A DNA stretch of 64,000 bases from Microcebus murinus (GCF_040939455.1 NC_134124.1:30641138-30705137); one strand, 5' to 3'. Positions 48,225 through 58,987 are shown, counted from the first letter of the stretch. Numbers and translations are program-made. Notes: generated by a model not told the origin, from the letters alone.

Positions 48225-48349
48225 ACTTAAAGTCCTTTGAGCCAGATTTCTTCATCTGCAAAATGCAGAGAACAATGTCAAGAATAGATGAAATGCTATA
48301 TAAAATGTATTTATACAGCGCCAGTCACATAGTGATGATAATGTCATCA
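48225..48349 (+). mobile_element. MIR SINE fragment
   Basis: 'gagccagatttcttcatctg', 'caaaatgcagagaacaatgt' and 'ttatacagcgccagtcacat' match the MIR core and end. Confidence 0.72.
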
Positions 48350-48416
48350 TCATTATGTTTCAATGTCACCTTTGTCAAAATGCGCTTAGCAATCATTTCA
48401 AATTGTTGTATCAATA
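48350..48416 (+). repeat. 67-bp dispersed duplication, copy A
   Basis: Nearly identical to 49881-49947, sharing 'tcattatgtttcaatgtcac' and 'ctttgtcaa' exactly and differing at about nine positions overall. The source could be an unrecognised repeat family or a local duplication. Confidence 0.85.
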
Positions 48417-48657
48417 GTTAGCATTTGATGGGAAAGGAGAAATGAAAACTTCTAAGGAGAGGCTGATGAAAAGTAGAGAAACATGAGCTTTGTCCATCAA
48501 GAAGAGTATAGTTTTCTCAGAATGATGATAATTTATTCTTCTTGAAACCAAACAAGACCTTCAGCAAAAGTCATGGCTTTCTGCCTCTGAGGCTGACTGT
48601 GAACAAGTCTGAACCTCCACTAGCACCTGTGATTTTTGTCCTCTTCCATCTTCCCAG

Positions 48658-48744
48658 GGATATAGTCATAGATGCTCTATGCTCAAATAAAATAGAGACT
48701 TTATTAAGGAATGGAATCCACGTGGGCATCGGGCGAATCATGCG
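48658..48744 (+). other. Exon-like segment with strong splice sites
   Basis: The acceptor 'tttttgtcctcttccatctt' plus CCCAG ends at 48657 and a donor CG|GTAAGG follows 48744. The 87 nt between them are open in one frame (starting at its second base, reading DIVIDALCSNKIETLLRNG and onward) and closed in the other two. I do not recognise the peptide. It could be a lncRNA or cryptic exon, or chance. Confidence 0.25.
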
Positions 48745-49239
48745 GTAAGGTATTTCTTCAATATGCTTCTTGTAGAAAATAAGTGGTGATCACAAAGCAA
48801 TAATATTTGAGCTGGAAAACAGCTTTGGAGGAAGGAAACTTTTCAAATGTTGCAGAATGTGGGACACTGAAGGATAATGGGACGTTTCCAGGGAAGAGGT
48901 GGTACTTCCAGTCCAACCTGTCAGTCAGTCATGTCTTGCCTAGCTGGCAAAATTGGACAATTCAACCCAACATAGCTGGTGGTAGAAATTTTTTGCAGAT
49001 TGCTTCCAGGTGAATATCCATGAATCTATTATGATACTTTGAGGCACTGAATCCCACAGAAAAATGGAAACCAAATTTGAAAACACATGTATAGTTGGGA
49101 AGGCGTTTTCAGATCATTGAGACACATTTATCCTCAATATTTAAAATGAGGTTCAGAATTCAGCTAGAATTCCAAGTCTCACCTGATACTTTGAACTTGA
49201 CATAGTTTAAATAGGTTCATCTGAGCAAAGTACAGAACA
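48745..49239. other. Unassigned DNA
   Basis: No repeat is recognised. An open frame (48807-49013) has no domain. Confidence 0.4.
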
Positions 49240-49860
49240 TCCTTCATTTCCCAGATTCAGCCAGTCAGCCTGCTGGATTGACCGGTGATATCTTGATTGG
49301 GTACGATACCATTTGACTCATTTTTCTGTTGTCGGTAATTAAAAGTTGTCTGGTTTTGTTCTCATTTAATGATAAATGAAAGGGTAATGTCTGCCAGACT
49401 TTTCCTAGTCACTTGGTATTTGCGACTGTTGAGAACCTTTGGGCTCACCATGAATTTTAAGCTGAAAGTCCTGGTAACTATCAGGACAGATAGCGTGTTG
49501 GTGTTTTGCACCAGGGAGGTGACTGTCAACCTCAAAGCCAATTGGAAAACGGTCCCCAGTGTAAATGAATAAATTGGCATAGATGACCTTCTTCTCCCAT
49601 TCCAGCTTTGACAAACAGAACCTTTTGTGAGCAGGTAGAGTAAGCTGTCCATCAGTGGCAGTTTCCACAGGTCTCTGGGACTAGCGCACGTGCCTAATTT
49701 CACAGTGAAAGTAGGAAACCATATCGAGGAAGCAGGAGACAAAATGATAGTTAGGCTCTCTCTGGTCTCAGTATGTTTTGTTCTGGTTCTCGGAGCTTTC
49801 CCTTCATTATGGTTTTAATCACCTCGATCAGCATTATTATAATCACAAAATGTCAGCCTA
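49240..49860. promoter_or_regulatory. Candidate conserved block overlapping a possible retrocopy
   Basis: Repeat-free, with 'gtcggtaattaaaagttg' (about 49331), 'aaccatatcgagg' and 'cacctcgatcagc' retaining CpGs. On the minus strand, 49362-49742 is open and a second minus frame (49405-49668) reads like globular protein, including YANLFIYTGDRFPIGFEVDS. I do not recognise the protein. Two competing readings: conserved enhancer, or fragment of a processed pseudogene. Confidence 0.38.
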
Positions 49861-49880
49861 AGAAAACGATCATCTCACCG

Positions 49881-49947
49881 TCATTATGTTTCAATGTCAC
49901 CTTTGTCAACTTGTGCTTAGCTATCACTTCAAATTACTGTATCAATG
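49881..49947 (+). repeat. 67-bp dispersed duplication, copy B
   Basis: The partner of 48350-48416, same orientation, 1.53 kb downstream. Confidence 0.85.
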
Positions 49948-49998
49948 CTGTAATTAGATATAATTTGTGATATGACCAGCATTCACAGGTGAGTAGTT

Positions 49999-50014
49999 TT
50001 TTTTTTTTTTTTTT
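49999..50014. repeat. Poly-T tract
   Basis: A run of T followed by AAATC; no retroelement body is visible next to it. Confidence 0.85.
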
Positions 50015-50029
50015 AAATCTCACACCAAC

Positions 50030-50420
50030 TGAAATAGTTTATTATCATAGGTCTTTTCTTTCAGAACCAAGTATGTTTAATGTGTGCTTTCATGTGAGAA
50101 ATATTTCAAATCAAAATGTAACATTTTAAGAATAAATGGCTTAATATTTATGACTTGAATATTATAGCCTGTGTGTGAGTTCTAAGCACTGAAATCTCTA
50201 TCCCATTCTGTATAAATTTTTTTATTAAGATGGCATATAGAGGTTTTTTAGGCTTGTCCTCATGCATGCAATTAATGAAATTCAAATGCCTCTCTTTTAC
50301 TAGTCAAATTGCTTATAGAAATTGACCATTCTGTAATGATTTCTACTCTTTCACTGCATGGAAGCATAGGTTTAAAATATTTTCCATTCTGTTAAGTTTT
50401 CTTTTAAACCAAGATAAGAT
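50030..50420. promoter_or_regulatory. Candidate conserved non-coding element
   Basis: AT-rich and repeat-free, with 'catgcatgcaattaatgaaa' at 50261-50280 followed by 'ttcaaatgcc', a homeodomain/POU-type composite, and 'gtaatgatttc' at about 50334. Confidence 0.42.
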
Positions 50421-50599
50421 TAAGGTGTAAGAGAGGAAGAAAAATGGTGCTTTGGAGAAAAGTTTTCTACCTTCTTTTGTGGGAAGAAGAGACCTGGGTT
50501 AAAATGTTGGACTGGTTGATCAAGCATAAAAGTGATTTATGAAATATGACATCTCTTTAACATTGAGGAAAAAAAATGTTTTCCTTCATTGAGTGCTTT

Positions 50600-50960
50600 C
50601 TTCCATATGCAAAATATTGACACATCCCTATTATATTAAACAAAAGCCTTCATTCAGAGAGATAATTTTATAGAGCGGCTAGTATCATGTGATCTTATTA
50701 ATATTTATGAAATATGATAATAATATGGAAAAGGGGGAACTGGAATACAGCCCTATCTTTCTAGACCCTATTCATTTCAGCTTCAAAATGTTTTTTCATT
50801 TCACACATCAGACGCTAATTAGCAAATATCTAATTAGTGTTAGAAGATTAATCGCTCATGGGAGTTGTTGAGGCTTTGGGCTTTCATGCATGCAAAAACA
50901 GTGCCACTTTAGGTGCATTTGTTAAGGTACAGTAACTTTAAGTGATACAAGTTTTCTTTT
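50600..50960. promoter_or_regulatory. Candidate enhancer with three palindromic homeodomain sites
   Basis: GCTAATTAGC (50814-50823), CTAATTAG (50830-50837) and GATTAATC (50846-50853) are each perfect palindromes within 40 bp. Q50-type homeodomain proteins bind TAATTA palindromes as dimers, and GATTAATC suits K50-type (OTX/PITX-like) dimers. These are family properties; binding here is inferred. The surrounding 360 bp are repeat-free and contain further TAAT cores and a second 'catgcatgcaaaaac' word (about 50886). Confidence 0.52.
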
Positions 50961-51059
50961 TCTTCGAAAACATTTTAAAGTACAGCAATGGAGTAAATTG
51001 AGGCTCAAGTGAAAAGAGAGCAGGGAACACACAATTGAAAAGATAAAAATGACACCATT

Positions 51060-51190
51060 GAGAGCCACATATTCAATCAAATCACCAAATGGTAGGCAAG
51101 GGTCTTCTCTGTTTTAGGCACTGTAGGAGACTCTCCTGGGATTTAGAGAATCATCAAATGCAGCCCCTGACTTCCAGTTACTTAAGGAAT
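51060..51190 (-). mobile_element. Possible L2 3' fragment, antisense
   Basis: 'tttaggcactgtaggagact' and 'atcaaatgcagcccctgact' resemble the antisense L2 3' UTR. Confidence 0.45.
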
Positions 51191-51195
51191 TATAG

Positions 51196-51533
51196 CAGGG
51201 TTTCAACACCCAAGGATTCCAGGACAAATTTGGCCAGACAGCTGTAATCTTAGAACAGTTTTTACATTTTTAAATGGTTGGGGAAAAAAAATGAACAAAG
51301 AATGATATTTCACGACACATGAAAATTAAATGAAATTCAAATTTCAGTGTCCATAAAAAAAAAAGAAAAAGGTTTATTGGCACACAGCCAGGCTCATTCG
51401 TTTATGTACTGTCTGTGGCTGCTTTCACACTACAACACGGCAGAGTTGAGTAGTTGCAACAGAGACCATATGGCCCACAAAGCCTAAAATATTTATTCTC
51501 CGGCCCTTTAAAGGAAAAGTTTGCCCAGCCCTG
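51196..51533 (-). mobile_element. hAT-Charlie element, antisense, with target-site duplication
   Basis: 338 bp starting 'cagggtttcaac' and ending 'aagtttgcccagccctg'. Interior words 'caaatttggccagacagctg', 'ttaaatggttgggg', 'cacagccaggctcattcgtt' and 'gagttgagtagttgcaacag' are the antisense of the family also found at 47778, here with the longer interior. The flanking 8-mers AATTATAG (51188-51195) and AATTCAAG (51534-51541) match at 6 of 8. Confidence 0.86.
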
Positions 51534-51544
51534 AATTCAAGCTA

Positions 51545-51700
51545 AATGTCGTGGTATAACAGAGCAGTGGGGGGAGTCAAGTAGACCAATCTCAGGTCCA
51601 TAGTTTGTTACCTGTGTGACTTTGATAGGTGATTTATGATGTTGAAACCTCCATTTGTAATGTGGGAATTATGAATCTCTTCATAGATCATGGAAACTGA
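51545..51700 (+). mobile_element. MIR SINE fragment
   Basis: 'ttacctgtgtgactttgata', 'tgaaacctccatttgtaatg' and 'tgggaattatgaatctcttc' resemble MIR in sense, diverged. Confidence 0.6.
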
Positions 51701-52149
51701 GGTTTTAAAGAACTCCATGGAATTACTTACTAGAAGTAACTCACCTCGTGTCTGACTCATTGTAGATAAGCAGTGCAAGTTACTGCCCTGGCCCCCATGC
51801 TTCTAGATGCATAATAAAGTTAGGTTTCCTTCTGAATTCTCCTTCTCACTCACCTTAGCAAGGTTTCTAAATGGAAGGTATGAGTGGCCCAGAATTGGGC
51901 CCCAAACCACCTATTTCATGAATATGGTGGAAAATGGGATAGATACTCAACTGAAAATGATTTTGCTGGAGATTTGTGCTTCTGATGTTTTGCTTCTGTT
52001 TGTCCCCATCTTGTCCCCAAATGCCCTTCAGCATCAATTCTTTCTTCTAATAAAACCTCAAGGAAAGAAGTAGCCAGAAAAAGTTTATTGTTAATATGAG
52101 TTCCGATGATGTTTTCTTACTTTTTTACTCATAAAAGTCTCTGTTCATA
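51701..52149. other. Unassigned DNA
   Basis: An open frame (51807-52073) has no domain; no repeat is recognised. Confidence 0.4.
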
Positions 52150-52850
52150 CCAAATTTCTATTTACAATTCATAGCTGTCAGATCTTTCATTTAAGCACAC
52201 ACGTATTAAATTTATTGACTATATCCTGCGGAGTTAATGATGGGTAGCTCATTAAATGCCACAGGGAGCCTGTCTTTTATAAGTAAAATTTGTTTGTTGT
52301 TTTTTTTTTTAAATTTTGTTTTAGAGGGTGAGGTGTTTTTTTTGGGAGAGGAATTTGGAGTCAATGGAAAACTTTAAAAATCATTCTCCAAGTTGAAAAC
52401 TCTCAATGTTTCAGAGCAGCAGGAGTTTTAATCAAGACACACATGCACAAGCGCGCACACACTTCAGTGATGTAAATAGTAGGATCGGCTTCTAAAATCA
52501 ATATACCCGCATTGAAATCTGGTCGTAATTCAGATTGCTTTACATGTTCTTGGGAAACAAGACTACAGACTGCTAACAGGTTTAAAGTGAGGTTTAACCT
52601 GAAGATATAATGGCTTCCATTTAATCTCTCTGATGGCTGCAAGCAAACATTAATACATTTTCTCTGAAACAATGTGCATTAGGAAAATATTTTGAAATTA
52701 CATTGATTTTACGTGATGGATACATAAGTCAATAATTTGAGAAATGGAATCACAATCACGCGGGGAGCATATAATCACATCCCCTGAAATATGAATCGGA
52801 ATTGCTTTAGGCAATTGTCATAGTTGGGACAGAACAGGAAAAGCTGGTGT
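52150..52850. promoter_or_regulatory. Repeat-free block, candidate enhancer pair
   Basis: Two parts flank a poly-T/GT-rich spacer (about 52290-52345): 52170-52285 ('tgcggagttaatgatgggta', 'gctcattaaatgcc') and 52400-52830 ('aatctggtcgtaattcagat', 'ccatttaatctctc', 'ggaatcacaatcacgcgggg', 'cataatcacatcccctg'-type words). CpGs are retained and no repeat is recognisable. A minus-strand frame (52403-52672) has no domain. Confidence 0.45.
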
Positions 52851-53767
52851 CCTGAAATGCTTCCACATGAGCCAGTGGTCAGTCTATGTACTCCACGTGC
52901 CTACTCAGTCTCGAAGAAGCTTGGGCAGTGGGACAGTTGTATTTAGGAAAGGGGCAGGGGCAAATGTCCTCGAAGCAGATGGCAGGCTCTGCCACCTAGG
53001 CACGAGGGAAGCCAGAAGCCCTTGAGCTCTTTCACCAGGAGGTTTTCCCACCATCTCCTAAAAGCCAAACAGAAAAGGAAGAAGGAAAGTGATTATAGCT
53101 ACAAATAGAGGGAATCGGTCACAACGAAGGTTCTTCATGTTGAAGAGAAGATGTTGCCAACCAAGCAGATGGTTTAACACATATTTTCAAGAGCCTCTCT
53201 ACATGTGAACTTCATGGAAATTTATAAACATGGTTTGGCCCCCAAGGGCTTACCATCAGGTCTTTCCTTGGTGTATCTGTACTGAATAAGAACCACCAGA
53301 AATGGGGGTGTTATTTTAAAAATATAGATTATAAGCTTGTCTCCCTGTCTGCCTCCATCTGAATTTCTGAGGGATGAAGCCCAGGAATATGAATGCTAGT
53401 GAACTATGCAAGTGATTTTTAAGCACCATAAAATTTGAGAAAAATATCCCTGGCTCGTTGCCAAACAGGAAAAATAATCAGTTGTTTGTTCTGCATATGT
53501 TTTGCATTGTCTTTACCTGTTCCTATATACATAAAGCCATCTCGGGGTTTTGCAGTGGAGATTTAGAAGATTTTATAAAACCAGTATTGAATTAGGAGTC
53601 AGCCACGCAAGTTGACTTGAACAACTTGGTGTCACTGTTATTTCTTGTTATGGACCAAACCACCCCAAAACTTAGGAGCTTGCGTGGCCAGTTCTGCTGA
53701 CTCACCCAAGATCAATCATATGACCATAGTCATCTTAAAGCTTCAGTGGAGGGTGGTTAGTCTAGAG
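52851..53767. other. Unassigned DNA
   Basis: Nothing recognisable. Confidence 0.45.
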
Positions 53768-53955
53768 CAGTGGTTCTCAAAGTGTAGTCACTGGGCCGTC
53801 ACCGTCAGCATCCCCAGAGAAATTGTTAGAAATTCAAGTTCCCAGATGCCATCCCTGGACGACTGAACCAAAAACCTTAGAGCTGAGGCTCAGCAATCTG
53901 CTTTAGTAACCCCTCCAGGGGATTCCAGTGCTCACTCAAGCTTAAGAACTCTAGT
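53768..53955 (+). mobile_element. MER5A (hAT-Charlie) DNA transposon
   Basis: Begins CAGTGGTTCTCAAAGTGTAG and continues 'aaattgttagaaattcaagt', 'ctcagcaatctgctttagta' and 'aacccctccaggggattcca', ending near 'ttaagaactctag'. Nearly full length. Confidence 0.92.
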
Positions 53956-54358
53956 GTAGGGAGAACAGATGAGAAGACTCCTCTCTGCTCCAGGCCCTGA
54001 GCTTCCTCAAATGGTGCAACCACATTCCAGTGAGGTGAAAACAGAAGTTGAGAGGCTTCTTGAGGCCTAGGCCCATAAGTTCCCCAATGTCATTTGTGAC
54101 ACATTGCATTGACCAAAGCAAATCACAAAGGCAAAGTCCAAATTCAATGGCAAGGAAAGTAGATGTTCTCCTGTTGAGAGGAATAGCAGTCACGTAGCAA
54201 AGATTCATAAATGCAGGAATAGGGATAATGGTTTTGGTCATCTTGGCAAACAAGCTACCACATTGAGTAATAATATAATAGACTTAATGCCTTATTCTCA
54301 CCAAGATTCCCAGATATTTTCCTAATGGATTTTTCTCTTCTATGCAAAATACAATGCC
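53956..54358. other. Unassigned DNA
   Basis: A 100-codon minus-strand frame (53951-54253) has no recognisable domain. No repeat is seen. Confidence 0.4.
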
Positions 54359-54810
54359 TGTTGTATCGGTTTCACAGAGCCACCATACCAAAGTGACACA
54401 AACTGTGTGGCTTAAAATAACAGAAATTTATTTTCTAATAGTCCTGGAGGACAGAAGTCCAAAATTAAGGTGTCAGTGGGTCCAGGTTTCCTTTGAAATC
54501 TGTAAGAGAAAATCCTTACTTGCCTCTTTCTGGCTTCCGGTGATTTGCCAGCAATTCTTGGTGTTTCCTGGCTTGCAGTTGCACCACCCATCTCTGCCTC
54601 TTTTGTCACAGGGTGTTCTCCCTGTGTGTCTCTGCGTGACCCTCTGTGTCTTCACATCATCCTCCTAGGAGAAGAACAATCATGTTGGATTAAGGAGCCA
54701 TCCCAGTCCACTATGAGCTTACTTTAATTGAACTAATTACATCTGCAATGACCTTATTTCCAGATAAGGTCACTTTCTGGGGTGCAAGGGCCATAAGTCA
54801 ATCCATAACA
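54359..54810 (-). mobile_element. MLT1 LTR (ERVL-MaLR), antisense
   Basis: TG...CA bounded, antisense: 'tgtgtggcttaaaataacag', 'gtcctggaggacagaagtcc', 'tctttctggcttccggtgat', 'tgtgtctctgcgtgaccctc', 'aactaattacatctgcaatg', 'accttatttccagataaggt', 'caatccataaca'. A near-complete solo LTR. All open frames at 54342-54727 are inside it. Confidence 0.93.
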
Positions 54811-55375
54811 TCTACCTAGGTTTCAATCATATGGCTGACTATATTTCACAATATTTAAAATCAAGGAGTAATTCTGTACTGGGAGGAGGGGTGGATTCCA
54901 AGAGCTCAATTTGACTCTGAAGTCCTCACATGGTTGTGTCTACTTGACCCTCTAGTGTGAATAGATATATAAATGTTTGATGGTTTAGTAATCTTTTAGA
55001 CATGGAGCCCAGGAGAGAGTTGTCAGTGTGGAATGTGATAGTTATGTATGCTGTGATGGAAAAGCCACAGAGGATGGTATCTTCCTGAACAACGCATCTT
55101 AAAGTATTCTATTACATAGCATGGAAATCAATGCTGCCATTTAACATAATAATACCAGGGGCACATTTAAAATATCATGTTATAGCTTGGAAATATTGAT
55201 AGCTACAATGGGGTTTCAATTGTGTAAAAGGATGTTTTTACATCATCTGCCCAAGAACTTAACACAGAAATACTTTTATTCTTTTATATCTCTTGTATAA
55301 TAAGACTTGGGCTTTTGGAACATTTAGACCTATCTATCTATGTATAGTTTATATCTAGCTATATTTACATAGTCC
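54811..55375. other. Unassigned DNA
   Basis: Nothing recognisable apart from a TATC-type run near 55330-55345. Confidence 0.45.
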
Positions 55376-55570
55376 TTCATGTATTCATTCATCATTTGTG
55401 CTTCCATTCAACAAATGTGTATTGGGTGCTTCCTGGGAGACAGGCACTGGGGAATCAGGAAATAATAAAACTAATCCCTACTCTCATGGAGCTGATATTC
55501 TAGAGGGAGATGTAAAATTTTAAAATTAAAATAAATATGCAGCATAAAATACAATCTCAAACAGGAAAAT
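55376..55570 (-). mobile_element. LINE L2 3' end, antisense
   Basis: 'ttccattcaacaaatgtgta', 'ttgggtgcttcctgggagac', 'aggcactggggaatcaggaa' and 'tctcatggagctgatattct' are a clear antisense L2 terminus. Confidence 0.92.
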
Positions 55571-56684
55571 GTGCCATGAAGAAATGTGTGTGTAATTGGG
55601 GGATAGAATTAACATTTATCCAAATAACTCTAGGCAGCATGTGAAAGTATATTTAATAAAGGCTTGGATTTATATATATATATATTAGCATCCAAATATC
55701 TAGTCCACCACCCCCAACAATGATACAATCATCATTCAATGCTTCTCTTCAAGTCATTGGAAATATTTTCTAATTGCTGCTGATCAAGTTCAATAATTGA
55801 GCTTGTTGTGACTGTTGTTATGCTGTATAAGGAGCATAGGTTTTAGATCCTGAGAAACCTGGGTGTGAAGCAATCATTGGTGGCATGGTTATCTACTCTC
55901 TCTGAGCTTAGTAAATGTCCCCACTCCATGAGCATGATGATGCCTCCTTCTTAGTTTGTCCTACAGTTTACATGAGCTGATATACATGACACTACCAATC
56001 ACAACCTCTGTAGAGAAGTGCTCAGCACATCGCTGTGCATGTTTTTTTCTATAATTTCATTCCAGCAATTTGATCATTTTCATGGCCTTTTAAAACGGTC
56101 ACTTATAAAAATAGTCTTATAAGGACAGATAAGTCAGAGATCCTCATCTCTAAAATGATATCACTCAAGCATTTGCACACATTAAGTAGCACAGAATTAT
56201 TTTCAAAAAGATTTAAGTATTATGGTTCCCAGATAAAGCAAACAATCATAGTTAAACATGTATGACTTTCCGATGGTGCATTATACATCAAATACGATGA
56301 AAGGACATTAACAAAAACCATTTACACTGAAATCTGATTCATGCTTACACAAAATATTTATGGTTCTCTGCTTTTATGGGTACATCTGAAGTTTGTGAAC
56401 CTTTACAAAACTCTATTTAAATACTCTGCACTAAGACTGCCTTTTATCTTCCTAATTTGGGTGTAATAATCTTAATTATATCCACTGCACCGGCTGCTGG
56501 ACAAGGCTCCTTCTGGTGCCCTCCATGAGGAAATTAGGACCACACTTAATGTACAAACTTGAGAGATCACACATACCAATGACAGCAGGAATATTGGAAA
56601 GGAACAAACTTAGTACTGTCCTCTAGGATACGTCTCAAAGTGTAGTAATCACGATTTGCAAAAAAATAACATTGTTAGGAAAAA
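55571..56684. other. Unassigned DNA with (TA)n and a possible MIR
   Basis: A short TATATA run lies at 55669-55685. The stretch 55820-56040 ('atctactctctctgagctta', 'gagaagtgctcagcacatcg') faintly resembles MIR. The rest is AT-rich and unassigned. Confidence 0.4.
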
Positions 56685-56905
56685 TACTGGGTGCTTATTA
56701 CATAAGAAGCGGCTCGTTTAATGTTCAGAACACTCCCGTGAGTTGGGAAATGTCATTGGCATTTTGCAGATGGGGTTCGTGAGATCTAGAGGAATTAAAT
56801 AACGTATTCAAATTCATAGGCTAGAAAGTGGTGAAGCAGAGACTTGAACTTCGCTGTTCTTCCTCCAGAGTTTATACACTTCGTTGCCACGCTGTATAGA
56901 CTACC
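56685..56905 (-). mobile_element. MIR SINE, antisense
   Basis: 'tactgggtgcttattacata', 'cattttgcagatggggttcg', 'gaaagtggtgaagcagagac' and 'acttcgttgccacgctgtat' follow the antisense MIR almost to its head. The head merges with a perfect foldback. Confidence 0.87.
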
Positions 56906-56924
56906 TGATGTAGTCTATACAGCG
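56890..56924. repeat. Perfect 15-bp-arm inverted repeat at the MIR edge
   Basis: CGCTGTATAGACTAC (56890-56904) and its exact reverse complement (56910-56924) are separated by CTGAT. The left arm belongs to the MIR; the right arm has no MIR counterpart. Confidence 0.95.
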
Positions 56925-56959
56925 CACGTCGGAGCTAAGTGACTCACATCACTTGCTGT

Positions 56960-57480
56960 AGGACCAGACACGGAGTGTCTTCCTTTTCATTTATTTGTTT
57001 TATTTCTTGTTAACGATCAGAAGCCAGCAGTTGACTTTTTAAAATATTCCTATGTTAAATGAGTCATTTTCTACTAGAATTATCTCCCATAAATGGCATG
57101 ATCTGCCTCAGAACCTTAGAATGTGAACTTTATACTGCTGAGGTTTCAATCTCGGACCTGAAAGGAAATCTTTACAGGAGAAATGGAGCCCGGTGCTCCT
57201 GTGAGCTCAGCCCTCCTCTGGATGACTAACGCTACGTCTTTGCTAACTGCTGAACTGAACATTTAAGTGACAGAAGGTTGCACAGAAGGTAAATATTCTT
57301 TGAGATGTAAGCCTAAATTAGGAAGGAGCGGGTAGGATTGATCGGGAATGGGTGCCTACATTTGATAGTCTCATGATTTAGGTGTCCTTCGGAGAGATGT
57401 TGGCAGGGGCTCTGGTTACAAAGGGAGGGGACACTCGTCAAGGCAGAAATAATGACAACTAAGCATCAGACATTCCGTGG
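56960..57480. promoter_or_regulatory. Candidate conserved non-coding element
   Basis: Repeat-free, CpG-retaining ('caatctcggacctgaaagg', 'ctaacgctacgtctttgc', 'gattgatcgggaatggg') with 'gttaaatgagtcattttc' (about 57053) as an AP-1/MAF-like core. Confidence 0.4.
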
Positions 57481-58039
57481 TCTCTTGGCTTTCTTCCACA
57501 CTCAAAAACTGAACTAACCTCTCTGTCAACTTCAATGTGCTCATTTAAACTTAACGCCCTTAGGCCATATTTCTGTCCCCTTCCCCATAATTGACACCTC
57601 AGTCATTATACTGGCCTCGTCTTCTGGGTACTCTGGTACAGAGACACCAGTTATCTCACCTTCAAAGGGGCAGTCACATTGCCTGCACTTGATACCTTCC
57701 TAACATGTCAGTCCAAAGTGCAGGATCATTCTAGTGGCACTTAAACTTGAAGTCCACTGCTCTTGCAAGACCAGCATCTATCTGGCAGCAGGATCTGAAG
57801 AGGGATATTTGCTCTTCAGGCTCCATTAGGAGTAGTGGCATATGAAGGAAAAGGAATGGTTTTGGCATTATAAATGCTTCTCAACCACACTTTAGTTTTG
57901 GGAAATATTTTGAAATACTTATCTGAGATTTCCCCCCCCCCTTTTAAATCATAATGGAGATTCATGCCAAAATACAGAAACTATCTTGGCTACAAATGTG
58001 GAACTCCACAATAAATAATCGAGCTTTCGGGGACCTTAG
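57481..58039. other. Unassigned DNA with C-run
   Basis: A C-run lies near 57932-57941. No repeat family or gene is recognised. Confidence 0.45.
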
Positions 58040-58140
58040 AATTTACATAATTTAACCTTCTCTCTACAGATGTGTAAACGGAGACCCAGAGAGGTCTGAT
58101 GTCTAGTCCAAGGTCGCATGGCTAACTAATTATAGTCTCT
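58040..58140 (-). mobile_element. MIR SINE fragment, antisense
   Basis: 'ctacagatgtgtaaacggag', 'acccagagaggtctgatgtc' and 'ccaaggtcgcatggctaact' are the antisense MIR core. Confidence 0.87.
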
Positions 58141-58494
58141 TGATATTCCCTGAGAACTGACAATATGGAAATATCCACTGAGCTCATGTTCTCTTTTCAC
58201 TTTTAATTATTTCTATTTTTCTGTTTTATCACATTTCCAACACATTCTTCAATCCTTCCAATTTAAGGGACAAGAGGAAAGGAAGAGACAAGGATAGGAG
58301 TGAGAACACACTGACATCTATTAAGATCATTTACACCAAATCAAAAACTTACATTCTATTCAACCATGGCACTTTCCCATAGCAAATCAAGGAAGTTTCC
58401 CTTAAGTAATTATAAAACAGGTTAAAGGAATAAGGACTCCGGTCATTCATCGATTCCTGATTTTTATTCCCAGACTTATCATTCCCCAGGATGA
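58141..58494. other. Unassigned DNA
   Basis: Nothing recognisable. Confidence 0.45.
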
Positions 58495-58615
58495 GAGGTT
58501 CGAAAGAATAGATACATTTGTAAAATGACTAGAATAATTTTACCCACCTCAGGGATTCAGCGAGTGTTTAATACCATATAAAGGACTTTGAGATAGTCAG
58601 ATGAAAGGTGCCTTA
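58495..58615 (+). mobile_element. MIR SINE fragment
   Basis: 'acatttgtaaaatgactaga', 'attttacccacctcagggat' and 'accatataaaggactttgag' match the MIR 3' half. Confidence 0.78.
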
Positions 58616-58987
58616 GAAGGCAGACATGATTACTGGATTAGAATTTCAGAGAGCGAGAAAGGAGTCTTTTGTGTTGACAGATTTTTTTTCTTATTCTTTT
58701 TGCAGTCCTATGGTGGTTTAAAATTTTTTTTTTTGCCCTACCAATTTCTTCAATTTCAGATCATGTCCTTGACTTGGTACTGCTCTCATGAGAAGGAATG
58801 TTGGTGTAAACTGTCTAGCTCCCTTTTGGATTTTTTTTTCTAATATGCATTTTAGCATCTTTGAATTCACAGGGCTAATTTTTCTCATTTCCCATGGTTG
58901 TGATGTTTGCAAAATAAAATGGAGTCACCTGGGGACAGTGTTCTGTAACTCAGTATTTATTACATGTCACAGAAGCACATATAGACA

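Noticed and set aside
54342..54727. Overlapping open frames on both strands
   Set aside because: All lie within an MLT1 LTR, which is non-coding.
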